NCBI GenBank assembly: GCA_017395715.1
Contig: JAFQNZ010000034.1
Location: forward strand, 1 to 10,234
Length of the DNA stretch: 10,234 nucleotides
Direction: 5' to 3'
From: Clostridia bacterium
GTDB lineage: Bacteria > Bacillota > Clostridia > Oscillospirales > CAG-272
Shown in pieces: positions 1 to 7,661 of this stretch. A model generated the notes under the pieces. That model searched no databases, had not been told where the DNA came from, and saw only the letters and a list, made by a program, of their open reading frames with translations. Made by a program: the position numbers and the translations under genes. How positions within the stretch are numbered: position 1 is the stretch's first letter; the number at the start of each line of letters is the position of its first letter.

Positions 1-93
1 GCTTGGGGCAAAATCGTCGTTAATGTAAACGGAAGTAACGAGTGCGGACATAACGATTTCACGCTGGGAAATACCGTAAAGTGCAGAGTTTAG
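1..93 (+). other. Open stretch before the dehydratase-family gene, ending in TAG
   Basis: Reading frame 1 is open from the window edge to a TAG at 91-93, giving about 30 residues that I cannot assign to a family. It could be the tail of an upstream gene. It could also be the N-terminal part of the dehydratase-family protein that follows in frame 2, separated by a small frameshift near 79-92. The distance from its His codon at 49 to the conserved GLKYVHND block is close to what I remember for the family's N-terminus, but residue similarity is weak. Frame 2 itself has stops at 26-28 and 77-79. Confidence 0.3.
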
Positions 94-97
94 CGTA

Positions 98-1240
98 ATG
101 TATTCAGAGTGCTGCGACCGCGAGATCGTGGACGAGGGCTTAAAGTATGTGCATAACGATACCTGCTATCCTGCACTTCTTGTCATCGGGCAGTTTATCC
201 ACGCCTTAAAAAGCGGAAAGTACGACTTGAACCGCACAGCGCTTCTGCTTACCCAAACGGGTGGCGGCTGCCGTGCTTCCAATTACATTCACCTTTTGCG
301 CAAAGCGCTTGTCAAGGCGGGCTTTGCTCACGTGCCTGTGATCTCACTGAACCCTGCGGGGCTTGAAAAGAACGAGGGTTTTGTCATTAACCTCACCATG
401 ATCCGCCGCGCGCTTGCCGGCGTGATCTATGGCGATGCGCTCATGCTTCTTGCCAATCAGACAAGAGCGTATGAAACGATCCCCGGCGCGACCGATGCGC
501 TTCTTGAGCGTTATGTCACCATGACATCCGATGCGCTCAGCCGCGGTAAGCTGGTTTCGATGCACAAGATCAAAAAGACAGTGAAGGCGATGGTGAAGGA
601 TTTTGCCGCCATCCCGCTTCACAGAACGCCCAAACCCAAGGTGGGCATTGTGGGTGAGATCTACGTGAAGTATTCACCTCTTGCCAATAACGATCTTGAA
701 GCGTTTTTACACAGCCAAGGCTGTGAAGTGAATGTGCCGGGACTTCTCGGCTTTTTGCAGTATATATTTGATAACAACATTCAGGACGTGAAGCTGTACG
801 GCGGCAAGAAGAGTTTTCTCTATATCAACAAGCTTCTTCGTTGGTATCTTGCCCGTTACGAAAAAGTGATTCGCAAGGCTGTGACAAAGGGAAGCGATCT
901 GTTCTGCCCCGCGCCACACTCTCACGTGAGAGCGCTTGGCGACGACATGATCGGGCTTGGCTGCAAGATGGGCGAGGGCTGGCTTTTGACAGCGGAGATG
1001 ATGGAGCTTTGCGAGTCGGGCTACGAAAACATCGTATGCGTACAGCCCTTTGGCTGTTTGCCCAATCACATTGTGGGTAAGGGCATGGTGCGAAAGCTCC
1101 GCGAGGTCTATCCGAATGCCAACATTGTGGCAGTTGACTACGACCCCGGTGCCACGCGCGTCAACCAAGAAAACCGCATCAAGCTGATGCTCTCGGTGGC
1201 AAGAGAAAACCTTGCCGAGAAGGAAAAAGAAACCGTATAA
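98..1240 (+). CDS. 2-hydroxyacyl-CoA dehydratase/activase-family protein (COG3581-like), 5' end unresolved
   Basis: The protein resembles the C-terminal module of the large CoA-substrate-specific activase/dehydratase-like proteins of clostridia, which carry an iron-sulfur cluster and are related to 2-hydroxyglutaryl-CoA dehydratase subunits; the exact substrate is unknown. Visible hallmarks are GLKYVHNDTCYP (residues 14-25, Cys23), TGGGCRASNY (Cys58), VGIVGEIYVKY, GCKMGEGWLLTAEMMEL, and a tail with Cys314, FGCLPNHIVGKG (Cys320), DYDPGAT and NQENRIKLML. The conserved cysteines are candidate cluster ligands. The C-terminus looks complete. The start does not: ATG 98 has no ribosome-binding site, the frame is closed just upstream at 77-79, and the reading begins only about ten residues before the first conserved block, so roughly 30 expected residues are missing. 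Either a frameshift (biological or assembly) separates them, or this is a decaying gene. Family assignment is confident; start and integrity are not. Confidence 0.75.
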   Translation: MYSECCDREIVDEGLKYVHNDTCYPALLVIGQFIHALKSGKYDLNRTALLLTQTGGGCRASNYIHLLRKALVKAGFAHVPVISLNPAGLEKNEGFVINLTMIRRALAGVIYGDALMLLANQTRAYETIPGATDALLERYVTMTSDALSRGKLVSMHKIKKTVKAMVKDFAAIPLHRTPKPKVGIVGEIYVKYSPLANNDLEAFLHSQGCEVNVPGLLGFLQYIFDNNIQDVKLYGGKKSFLYINKLLRWYLARYEKVIRKAVTKGSDLFCPAPHSHVRALGDDMIGLGCKMGEGWLLTAEMMELCESGYENIVCVQPFGCLPNHIVGKGMVRKLREVYPNANIVAVDYDPGATRVNQENRIKLMLSVARENLAEKEKETV

Positions 1241-1244
1241 AAAC

Positions 1245-1278
1245 AAATCGCTCTTGCGTTTGCAAGGGCGGTTTTTTT
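1245..1278 (+). terminator. Rho-independent terminator of the dehydratase-family gene
   Basis: A 9-bp stem pairs 1249-1257 with 1262-1270 (one G-T pair), closed by a GTTT loop and followed by seven T at 1272-1278. It lies five bases after the stop codon. A-T pairs at the base extend the stem. It separates this gene from the perR promoter. Confidence 0.9.
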
Positions 1279-1295
1279 GTAAGAGATGAATTCGA

Positions 1296-1314
1296 GAAAA
1301 ATTCCTAAATTTTC
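1296..1314. promoter_or_regulatory. Candidate PerR operator, upstream copy
   Basis: This is a near-perfect 19-bp inverted repeat with arms GAAAAATT and AAATTTTC around CCT, and a core AATT-CCTA-AATT at 1300-1311. It lies just upstream of the -35 box of the perR promoter. The same core recurs at 1366-1377 on the other side of the promoter. It is not the canonical B. subtilis Per box. Assignment as the binding site of the adjacent PerR is inferred from symmetry, AT-rich character and location. Confidence 0.5.
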
Positions 1315-1324
1315 AAAAAAGGTA

Positions 1325-1353
1325 TTGACAAACCGCTTTCGGTTTGCTATAAT
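1325..1353 (+). promoter_or_regulatory. Sigma-A promoter of perR-rbr
   Basis: A perfect TTGACA (-35, 1325-1330) and a perfect TATAAT (-10, 1348-1353) are separated by exactly 17 bases. Transcription would start around 1360, inside or just before the second operator copy. No equally good promoter is seen before rubrerythrin, so this promoter probably serves both genes. Confidence 0.9.
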
Positions 1354-1360
1354 ACAATCA

Positions 1361-1381
1361 AGAACAGTTCCTAAATTCAAG
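1361..1381. promoter_or_regulatory. Candidate PerR operator, downstream copy
   Basis: This copy has the core AGTT-CCTA-AATT at 1366-1377 and shares ten consecutive bases, TTCCTAAATT, with the upstream copy 66 bases away. Its outer arms are less symmetrical. It covers the expected transcription start and abuts the perR ribosome-binding site, where a bound repressor would block RNA polymerase. Confidence 0.45.
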
Positions 1382-1398
1382 AAAGGGGCGTGAGAGCT

Positions 1399-1779
1399 GT
1401 GAAGTACATGACCAAGCAATGTCAGTTGATTCTTTCCATTGTAGCGCGCTACGGTCACGTCACGGCTGACGAAGTGCATCGGGAAGCGAAAAAAAGCCTG
1501 CCCAAGATTGCAGTCGGAACGGTCTATCGCAATCTCAACGAACTTGCCGAAACAGGAATTATTCGCAAAATTGAAGTGCCGAACGCGCCCGACCGATTTG
1601 ACAAAACAGTCGCACCGCACGAGCATCTCATTTGTCCCGACTGTGGCGCGGTGGAAGATCTTGTGATCACAGGGCTTGACACGCTCTTGCAGAGCGCGGT
1701 GGGTGAAAAGGACTATCACTACTGCCTCACCGTTTCGGCAAGATGCAAGACCTGTACCGAGGGCTGTCGAATATCATGA
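1399..1779 (+). CDS. perR: Peroxide-responsive repressor PerR (Fur family)
   Basis: This is a metal-dependent repressor of peroxide-defence genes. The 126-residue protein has an N-terminal winged helix (about 1-70, with TADEVH and GTVYRNLNEL) and a C-terminal metal-binding dimerisation domain. All five PerR regulatory-metal ligands of B. subtilis (His37, Asp85, His91, His93, Asp104) have counterparts with matching spacing: His20, Asp68, His74, His76 and Asp87. The structural zinc site is present as CPDC (79/82) and CKTC (116/119). The Asp at the position of PerR Asp104 favours PerR over Fur or Zur. Start: GTG 1399 lies ten bases after AAAGGGG (1382-1388). GTG 1390 is too close to that site and ATG 1408 rather far. 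Rubrerythrin follows 61 bases downstream, and two operator-like repeats flank the promoter, which suggests autoregulation. PerR versus another Fur paralogue is a strong but sequence-only inference. Confidence 0.88.
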   Translation: MKYMTKQCQLILSIVARYGHVTADEVHREAKKSLPKIAVGTVYRNLNELAETGIIRKIEVPNAPDRFDKTVAPHEHLICPDCGAVEDLVITGLDTLLQSAVGEKDYHYCLTVSARCKTCTEGCRIS

Positions 1780-1782
1780 CTT

Positions 1783-1799
1783 TAACGGCTCTGCCGTTA
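1783..1799 (+). other. Small hairpin in the perR-rbr spacer
   Basis: A perfect 7-bp stem (TAACGGC 1783-1789 with GCCGTTA 1793-1799) and a 3-base loop lie four bases after the perR stop. The only T-run, six T at 1813-1818, is about 13 bases further on, so this is not a proper terminator. It may act as a partial attenuator or as a processing/stability element giving different perR and rbr transcript levels. Confidence 0.5.
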
Positions 1800-1840
1800 C
1801 CAATAAAAAATAATTTTTTAATTTTAAGGAGATAATGATT

Positions 1841-2374
1841 ATGGAACTCAAAGGCTCAAGAACCGAAGCGAATCTCGCAGCTGCATTTGCAGGCGAATCT
1901 CAGGCAAGAAACAAATATACTTACTTTGCAAGCGTAGCCAAGAAGGAAGGCTATGAGCAGATCGCTGAAATCTTCCAGAAGACGGCTGACAACGAAAAAG
2001 AACACGCAAAACTGTGGTTCAAGCATCTGAACGGCATCGGCACCACCGCGGAAAACCTTCTCGCTGCTGCTGAAGGCGAAAACTACGAATGGACCGATAT
2101 GTACGATGAGTTTGCAAGAGTGGCTGAAGAAGAAGGCTTTGCCAAGATCGCTTATCAGTTCAGAGCTGTTGCCGCTATCGAAAAGACCCACGAAGAAAGA
2201 TACCGCGCGCTTCTCCACAACGTAGAAGTGAACGAAGTGTTCGCTAAGGCAGGCGAAGCTATGTGGGAATGCCGCAACTGCGGTCACATCGTGGTTGGCA
2301 CCGCTGCTCCCAAGCTCTGCCCCGTATGCGCTCATCCCCAGAGCTACTTCGAAGTCAGAAAAGAAAATTATTGA
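1841..2374 (+). CDS. rbr: Rubrerythrin
   Basis: This is a cytoplasmic non-haem iron peroxidase that reduces hydrogen peroxide to water in anaerobes, receiving electrons through its rubredoxin-like domain. The 177-residue length is normal for the family. Residues about 1-135 form the ferritin-like four-helix di-iron domain: Glu19 in FAGESQARNKY, ExxH pairs Glu52/His55 and Glu114/His117, and Glu80/Glu83 in GENYEWTDMY. Residues 142-171 form the rubredoxin-type [Fe(SCys)4] domain with CxxC at 144/147 and 160/163. Start: ATG 1841 lies nine bases after AAGGAG (1826-1831); the in-frame ATG at 1835 is only three bases from it and would add just two residues. Codon use is more biased than in the neighbours (GAA, ATC, AGA and GCT preferred), as expected of a highly expressed gene. 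It is probably co-transcribed with perR and under its control. Confidence 0.96.
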   Translation: MELKGSRTEANLAAAFAGESQARNKYTYFASVAKKEGYEQIAEIFQKTADNEKEHAKLWFKHLNGIGTTAENLLAAAEGENYEWTDMYDEFARVAEEEGFAKIAYQFRAVAAIEKTHEERYRALLHNVEVNEVFAKAGEAMWECRNCGHIVVGTAAPKLCPVCAHPQSYFEVRKENY

Positions 2375-2386
2375 TCTCTTGAATAG

Positions 2387-2422
2387 AAAAATCCGAAGAA
2401 TCGTTTGATTCTTCGGATTTTT
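2387..2422. terminator. Bidirectional terminator between rbr and the sigma-factor operon
   Basis: A perfect 16-bp stem pairs 2387-2402 with 2407-2422 around a four-base loop (GTTT). The A-run on the left arm and T-run on the right arm make it work on both strands. It ends directly beside the stop codon of the minus-strand gene (TTA at 2423-2425), so one element closes two convergent operons. Confidence 0.93.
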
Positions 2423-3874
2423 TTAGTGCCACCAGATGCCGTTATCAGGGTCAAAATAGCGATTGGTGCCAATGATAGAGTCTTCTCCGAGGATTTTTTG
2501 CAAGGAGTCGCGGTCATAAAGCCAGCCGTTTCCATCTTGGTTGTAAAGGAAATAAACGTCATCGCGGAAATCGTGGCGGAACGGCTCTTCGCGATCGTCA
2601 TTGCTGTAGGTGAAGACCCAATCGGCGCGAATGATACCGTAAACTTGACCGTTAATTTTGCGATAGACAAGCGTATAATCAAAGGTTCGGAAACGAACAC
2701 TGCCTCTTACGCCGAACGTGAGCTTGACGTGCGGCGGGTGTTCGGGATCAAGCGTGATCTGCTTTTTGGCGCTCACGAGGTCGGGAAGGGCAGAGAGGTC
2801 TTCTTGGGTAAATCTTTCGCCTTTTTCGGTGATGGTTTGACTGTTAACATCAATCGTGATGACTTCGTTGGTGGAAAACCCGTTGATCACGCGGGTATAG
2901 GTGATCGTGGCGCTTTTGGTGGAACGAGACAGATTTTGTGTAAAAAGGCTGCCTTTGCTTGGTGCAAGATAGCTTTGCAGGACTTTTGCTTCATCGGATG
3001 AAAAGACGTCTTCTGCTGTAAGATAGTCGCAGGGGCGCTTGATCGTTTCTTTTTCAAGAAAAGATGCGATTCTTTCTTTGGCTTCTTCTATGGTGCTTTC
3101 TCGATCCACCGGGAATTTGTACTCGTCGGGGTTATCAAACACCATTTCGCGCATTTCATCAAGCGTGGGATTGCTTTTGTGATCAAAGATTCTGTCAAAA
3201 AAAGCAAGATCGACTTTGCCATCGGTAAAGGCAATTGCCGAGCCGTAGCTGATCGCCCAAGAGCCGATAAACATATTGGGAAAGTAGGTTGCCTGTTTGG
3301 TATTTGCGTTAAACATCAGATGGTTTTCAATGCCGACCTGATCGAGCGAGAAGAGAAAGGAATCGTATCCCTCAAGCTGAACGCCGCGTTCAGAGGTATC
3401 ATAACGAAGATAAATCTCTTCCGGCAGGTTTTCGCCGTTTATGCTGTCGATCACGAGCAAGTGAGCGATTTTGTAATATCTGCCGCCGTCGAGGCTGATA
3501 AAGGAATCGGGGAGCACTTCGATCACCTCGGCTTCGATCACGGTGGTGAGATCAAAGGTGAGATAGGCATAGCTTGCCATGCCGCCTTCTATTTCGGATT
3601 GGTAGGGCGGTATGGCATCGTCTGCCAAGCTGTCACCGGCTTCGATGAGCGATACGGTATCAAAAGGTTTTCCTTGCGGTGTGGGCGTTAGGGGAGAATC
3701 GTCTTTTCCCATAAACAGAAACAGAGAGAGAAGAAGTGCAAACAGAAGAACAAAGCAGGCGGCAATCAGAAACAGTTTGCGAAAAGCGAATTTCGGCTTT
3801 GTGGTTGTGAGTGCATCGGTGATAAGATGTGGGTCAATATCGTTCATGGCGTAAAGAATATCGGCGCTTTTCAT
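2423..3874 (-). CDS. Single-pass membrane protein coupled to the ECF sigma factor (probable anti-sigma/sensor)
   Basis: The 483-residue protein has a short cytoplasmic N-terminus (about 1-32, including the motif NDIDPHLITDAL), one strong membrane segment (about 34-55) and a large external domain of about 430 residues starting with a Pro/Thr-rich linker. This layout, with an acidic N-terminal helix before one membrane span, resembles membrane proteins encoded beside ECF sigma factors in clostridia, so an anti-sigma or sensing role is inferred. I see no zinc-finger anti-sigma motif (HxxxCxxC) in the N-terminus. I do not recognise the external domain. Its start overlaps the sigma-factor stop by four bases (ATGA, 3871-3874), and AGGAGGG (3884-3890) sits nine bases upstream inside the sigma gene, which implies translational coupling. 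It could instead be an effector controlled by the sigma factor rather than its inhibitor. Confidence 0.7.
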   Translation of the reverse strand: MKSADILYAMNDIDPHLITDALTTTKPKFAFRKLFLIAACFVLLFALLLSLFLFMGKDDSPLTPTPQGKPFDTVSLIEAGDSLADDAIPPYQSEIEGGMASYAYLTFDLTTVIEAEVIEVLPDSFISLDGGRYYKIAHLLVIDSINGENLPEEIYLRYDTSERGVQLEGYDSFLFSLDQVGIENHLMFNANTKQATYFPNMFIGSWAISYGSAIAFTDGKVDLAFFDRIFDHKSNPTLDEMREMVFDNPDEYKFPVDRESTIEEAKERIASFLEKETIKRPCDYLTAEDVFSSDEAKVLQSYLAPSKGSLFTQNLSRSTKSATITYTRVINGFSTNEVITIDVNSQTITEKGERFTQEDLSALPDLVSAKKQITLDPEHPPHVKLTFGVRGSVRFRTFDYTLVYRKINGQVYGIIRADWVFTYSNDDREEPFRHDFRDDVYFLYNQDGNGWLYDRDSLQKILGEDSIIGTNRYFDPDNGIWWH

Positions 3875-4422
3875 CTGCCAAATCCCTCCTTTATCAGGTG
3901 TTGTTTCAGTTTTTGTCGGCAGCGCATGAGCGTGGATTTTACCTTGCTTTCGCTCATGGAAAAGGCATCTGCAATCTCACCGATCGATTCAAGATACCAA
4001 TACCTGCGGATAAAAACACGCCTTTGGATGATTGGCAAGGCGTGAAGAAAACGGGTGAGCGCATCCGCAAGCGCCACTTGGTCGGCAAGGTCGGGGGAGC
4101 CATCGGGAACGGCGTTTTGTAATTCTTCAAGTGAGAGGGCAAACTCGCCGCCGCGCTTTTGTGCAGTTTTCTTTTCCAATCGGTTGATTGAGAGCTGTCT
4201 TGTGATCCTGCCGAGAAAGGCTTTTAAGGGATTGGGTTTTTGCGGCGGCATACTTTGCCACGCTTTGAGGTAGGTATCGTTTACCGTTTCATTGGCATCT
4301 TCTTTTTCGCGCAGGATATTGTAGGCGATGTAATGGCAGTATGTACCGTAGGCTTTGTCGGTCTCTTTGATCGCGTCTTCAGAACGCGCCCAATACAGGG
4401 CTACGATTTTTTCATCTGTCAT
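3871..4422 (-). CDS. ECF-type RNA polymerase sigma factor
   Basis: The 183-residue length is typical of group IV (extracytoplasmic function) sigma factors, which redirect RNA polymerase in response to envelope signals. Region 2 spans about 20-85, with the -10-binding core around DANETVNDTYLKAW and the block FLGRITRQLSINRLEKK. Region 4 spans about 118-175 and holds a helix-turn-helix around SIGEIADAFSMSESKVKSTLMRCRQKL that reads the -35 element. Regions 1 and 3 are absent, as expected. The start ATG has AAGGAGGT (4428-4435) five bases upstream. The gene overlaps the following membrane-protein gene by four bases, the usual arrangement for a sigma/anti-sigma pair. A candidate ECF-type promoter at 4456-4486 suggests positive autoregulation. 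Its target genes beyond this operon are not visible in the window. Confidence 0.92.
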   Translation of the reverse strand: MTDEKIVALYWARSEDAIKETDKAYGTYCHYIAYNILREKEDANETVNDTYLKAWQSMPPQKPNPLKAFLGRITRQLSINRLEKKTAQKRGGEFALSLEELQNAVPDGSPDLADQVALADALTRFLHALPIIQRRVFIRRYWYLESIGEIADAFSMSESKVKSTLMRCRQKLKQHLIKEGFGR

Positions 4423-4455
4423 AACAGACCTCCTTTCTTGGATCCCTTCATCTTC

Positions 4456-4486
4456 CTATACAGGAAAAAACTCTCTTTCGTTGCAT
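4456..4486 (-). promoter_or_regulatory. Candidate ECF-type promoter of the sigma-factor operon
   Basis: On the minus strand, ATGCAAC (-35, 4480-4486) carries the AAC core typical of ECF -35 elements. After 17 bases comes TGTATAG (-10, 4456-4462), 33 bases before the sigma-factor ATG. The -10 is only a partial match to the usual CGTC-type ECF element. No better sigma-A promoter is obvious in the spacer between the glnN terminator and the gene. Autoregulation is inferred from position. Confidence 0.4.
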
Positions 4487-4503
4487 GAGAGCGGAATTTT
4501 TTA

Positions 4504-4543
4504 TAAAAGAAACCCGCAAGCGCTTGGTAAAGAGGCTTGCGGG
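4504..4543 (-). terminator. Rho-independent terminator of glnN
   Basis: A perfect 9-bp GC-rich stem pairs CCCGCAAGC (4513-4521) with GCTTGCGGG (4535-4543) across a 13-base loop. In minus-strand reading it is followed by TTTCTTTT. It lies seven bases beyond the glnN stop codon and separates glnN from the sigma-factor operon. Confidence 0.88.
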
Positions 4544-4550
4544 CTTGGTT

Positions 4551-6632
<2,082 letters not shown>

Positions 6633-6675
6633 ATAATACCCTCACTTATTCTATCAGGATGATGAATACGGCTAT

Positions 6676-6704
6676 ATCATACTGCGATTTGCGGCTTGTG
6701 TCAA
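6676..6704 (-). promoter_or_regulatory. Sigma-A promoter of glnN
   Basis: On the minus strand a perfect TTGACA (-35, 6699-6704) and TATGAT (-10, 6676-6681) are separated by 17 bases. The -10 box ends 43 bases before the glnN ATG, leaving a short leader of roughly 35 bases with no riboswitch-sized structure. Confidence 0.88.
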
Positions 6705-6744
6705 GAGAATTGATGAAATATTTTTTATTTTTTCAAATAAACAA

Positions 6745-6773
6745 GTTACAAAACGAGTTACACAAATGTCACA
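6745..6773. repeat. Three spaced GTTACA-type direct repeats upstream of the glnN promoter
   Basis: GTTACA at 6745-6750 and 6757-6762 and GTCACA at 6768-6773 repeat at 12 and 11 base intervals, about one helical turn. They lie about 40-70 bases upstream of the glnN -35 box, a typical activator position. Tandem half-sites with this period suit OmpR/PhoB-type response regulators. The sites do not fit the GlnR/TnrA consensus of Bacillus. The array is short and in AT-rich DNA, so chance is possible. Confidence 0.4.
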
Positions 6774-6825
6774 AAATAAAAAACAGACAGAGCGCCGCCC
6801 GAAATTGGGACAGTACTCTGTCTGT
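6774..6825 (-). terminator. Terminator of the spoIIQ-like gene
   Basis: A perfect 10-bp inverted repeat pairs ACAGACAGAG (6783-6792) with CTCTGTCTGT (6816-6825). In minus-strand reading it is followed by TTTTTATTTT. The 23-base loop contains a small inner CCC/GGG stem. The hairpin starts 15 bases after the gene's stop codon. The inner part can also fold as GACAG/CTGTC (6809-6813 with 6818-6822), an alternative that would compete with the main stem. Confidence 0.82.
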
Positions 6826-6840
6826 ACTTGGTTGATTTTC

Positions 6841-7599
6841 TTATTTTTTCAAGCTTTCGGTGTCTTTGCCGTAGGAAATATAGTCGAGCGGATTGACATA
6901 CTCATCGTTTTTCTTCATTTCAAAGTGAAGATGTGCTTCGTCACACTGCTCGATGATGGCGGTTTCGCCAACACCGGCGATCAGCTGACCCGATGTGACG
7001 GTGGCACCTTCCTTGATGCCTTCGGGGAGGATCTCTCCGAGGTTTTTATAGCAGGAAACAATGCCGTTCTTGTGTTCGATCTCGATGCAAGTGCCCATCA
7101 TATAATCCTGATACACGCTTTTGATCTTGCCGTCTGCTACCGAATAGACCGCCGAGCCAACGGGGGCTTCCACGTCAATGCCGAGGTGCACGCGGTAATC
7201 GTTCATGGTGACCGAATAGACGAGTGTTTCGCTGTCGTGGTTTTTGAGCAGCTTGCCTTCCACGGGGGTGACATAGCTGGGTGTGGAAACGGTGGGCTTA
7301 TCGATGGTTGTGACTTTCTTGGTGGTTGTGGGTGCGGTGGTTACGGGCGCTTGCGTGCTTGTGGGTGTTTTGGTGGTGACTTCGGGTTTTGCTGTTGTGG
7401 TGGCGGTGCTTTCAGGTGCGGGCTTGGTTTCGGTTTTGCGAGAAGCAAACGCAAAGATCGAAACGCTGAGGATCACGACCACTAAAACGGCCGCGCCGAC
7501 ATACAGAAGGGTGGTCATGGTTTTTTCATTCATTTTGAACTTCTTGCCGTTTTTGTTCGGGGTCTTGTTGTTATGATTCTGGGAATTGTTTGTGTTCAT
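6841..7599 (-). CDS. spoIIQ: SpoIIQ-like M23 (LytM) membrane protein
   Basis: The 252-residue protein has an Asn/Lys-rich cytoplasmic N-terminus (1-29), one membrane segment (about 30-52), a Thr/Pro/Lys-rich linker (about 55-108) and a C-terminal LytM/peptidase M23 domain (about 112-242). The domain follows the SpoIIQ pattern in order: LVYSVT, YRVHLGIDVEAPVG, VADGKI, MGTCIEIEHKNGIVSCYKNL, GVGETA, EAHLHFE and VNPLDY. SpoIIQ sits in the forespore membrane, binds SpoIIIAH and supports engulfment and forespore activity. Zinc ligands of an active endopeptidase are all present (His138, Asp142, His223, His225). B. subtilis SpoIIQ has lost a catalytic histidine, whereas clostridial SpoIIQ keeps them. 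The start ATG follows GGAGAG. A sigma-F-type promoter upstream supports the sporulation role. The alternative is a generic M23 cell-wall hydrolase or regulator. Confidence 0.75.
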   Translation of the reverse strand: MNTNNSQNHNNKTPNKNGKKFKMNEKTMTTLLYVGAAVLVVVILSVSIFAFASRKTETKPAPESTATTTAKPEVTTKTPTSTQAPVTTAPTTTKKVTTIDKPTVSTPSYVTPVEGKLLKNHDSETLVYSVTMNDYRVHLGIDVEAPVGSAVYSVADGKIKSVYQDYMMGTCIEIEHKNGIVSCYKNLGEILPEGIKEGATVTSGQLIAGVGETAIIEQCDEAHLHFEMKKNDEYVNPLDYISYGKDTESLKK

Positions 7600-7632
7600 A
7601 AACTCTCCATCCTTTTTTTGTTTTGCTGATAC

Positions 7633-7661
7633 TATTCTTGCCGCAAAATCAAAAGTTATAC
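7633..7661 (-). promoter_or_regulatory. Candidate sigma-F promoter of the spoIIQ-like gene
   Basis: On the minus strand GTATA (-35, 7657-7661) and GGCAAGAATA (-10, 7633-7642) are 14 bases apart. They match the known sigma-F elements GYATA and GGNNANANTR at every specified position. The -10 box ends 33 bases before the start codon. B. subtilis spoIIQ is a classic sigma-F gene, so motif and gene identity support each other. Confidence 0.7.

Noticed and set aside
1296..1314. Canonical Bacillus Per box (TTATAATNATTATAA) at the perR promoter
   Set aside because: The inverted repeat here has a different core, so it is reported only as a candidate operator.
6734..6785. GlnR/TnrA-type nitrogen box upstream of glnN
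   Set aside because: I tested TGTNA-N7-TNACA at each TNACA in this stretch and none had the matching left arm; only the direct repeats remain.
7265..7440. Repetitive Thr/Pro/Val-rich coding stretch as a tandem repeat or recombination site
   Set aside because: It is ordinary low-complexity linker DNA between the membrane segment and the LytM domain; no exact repeat unit is conserved.
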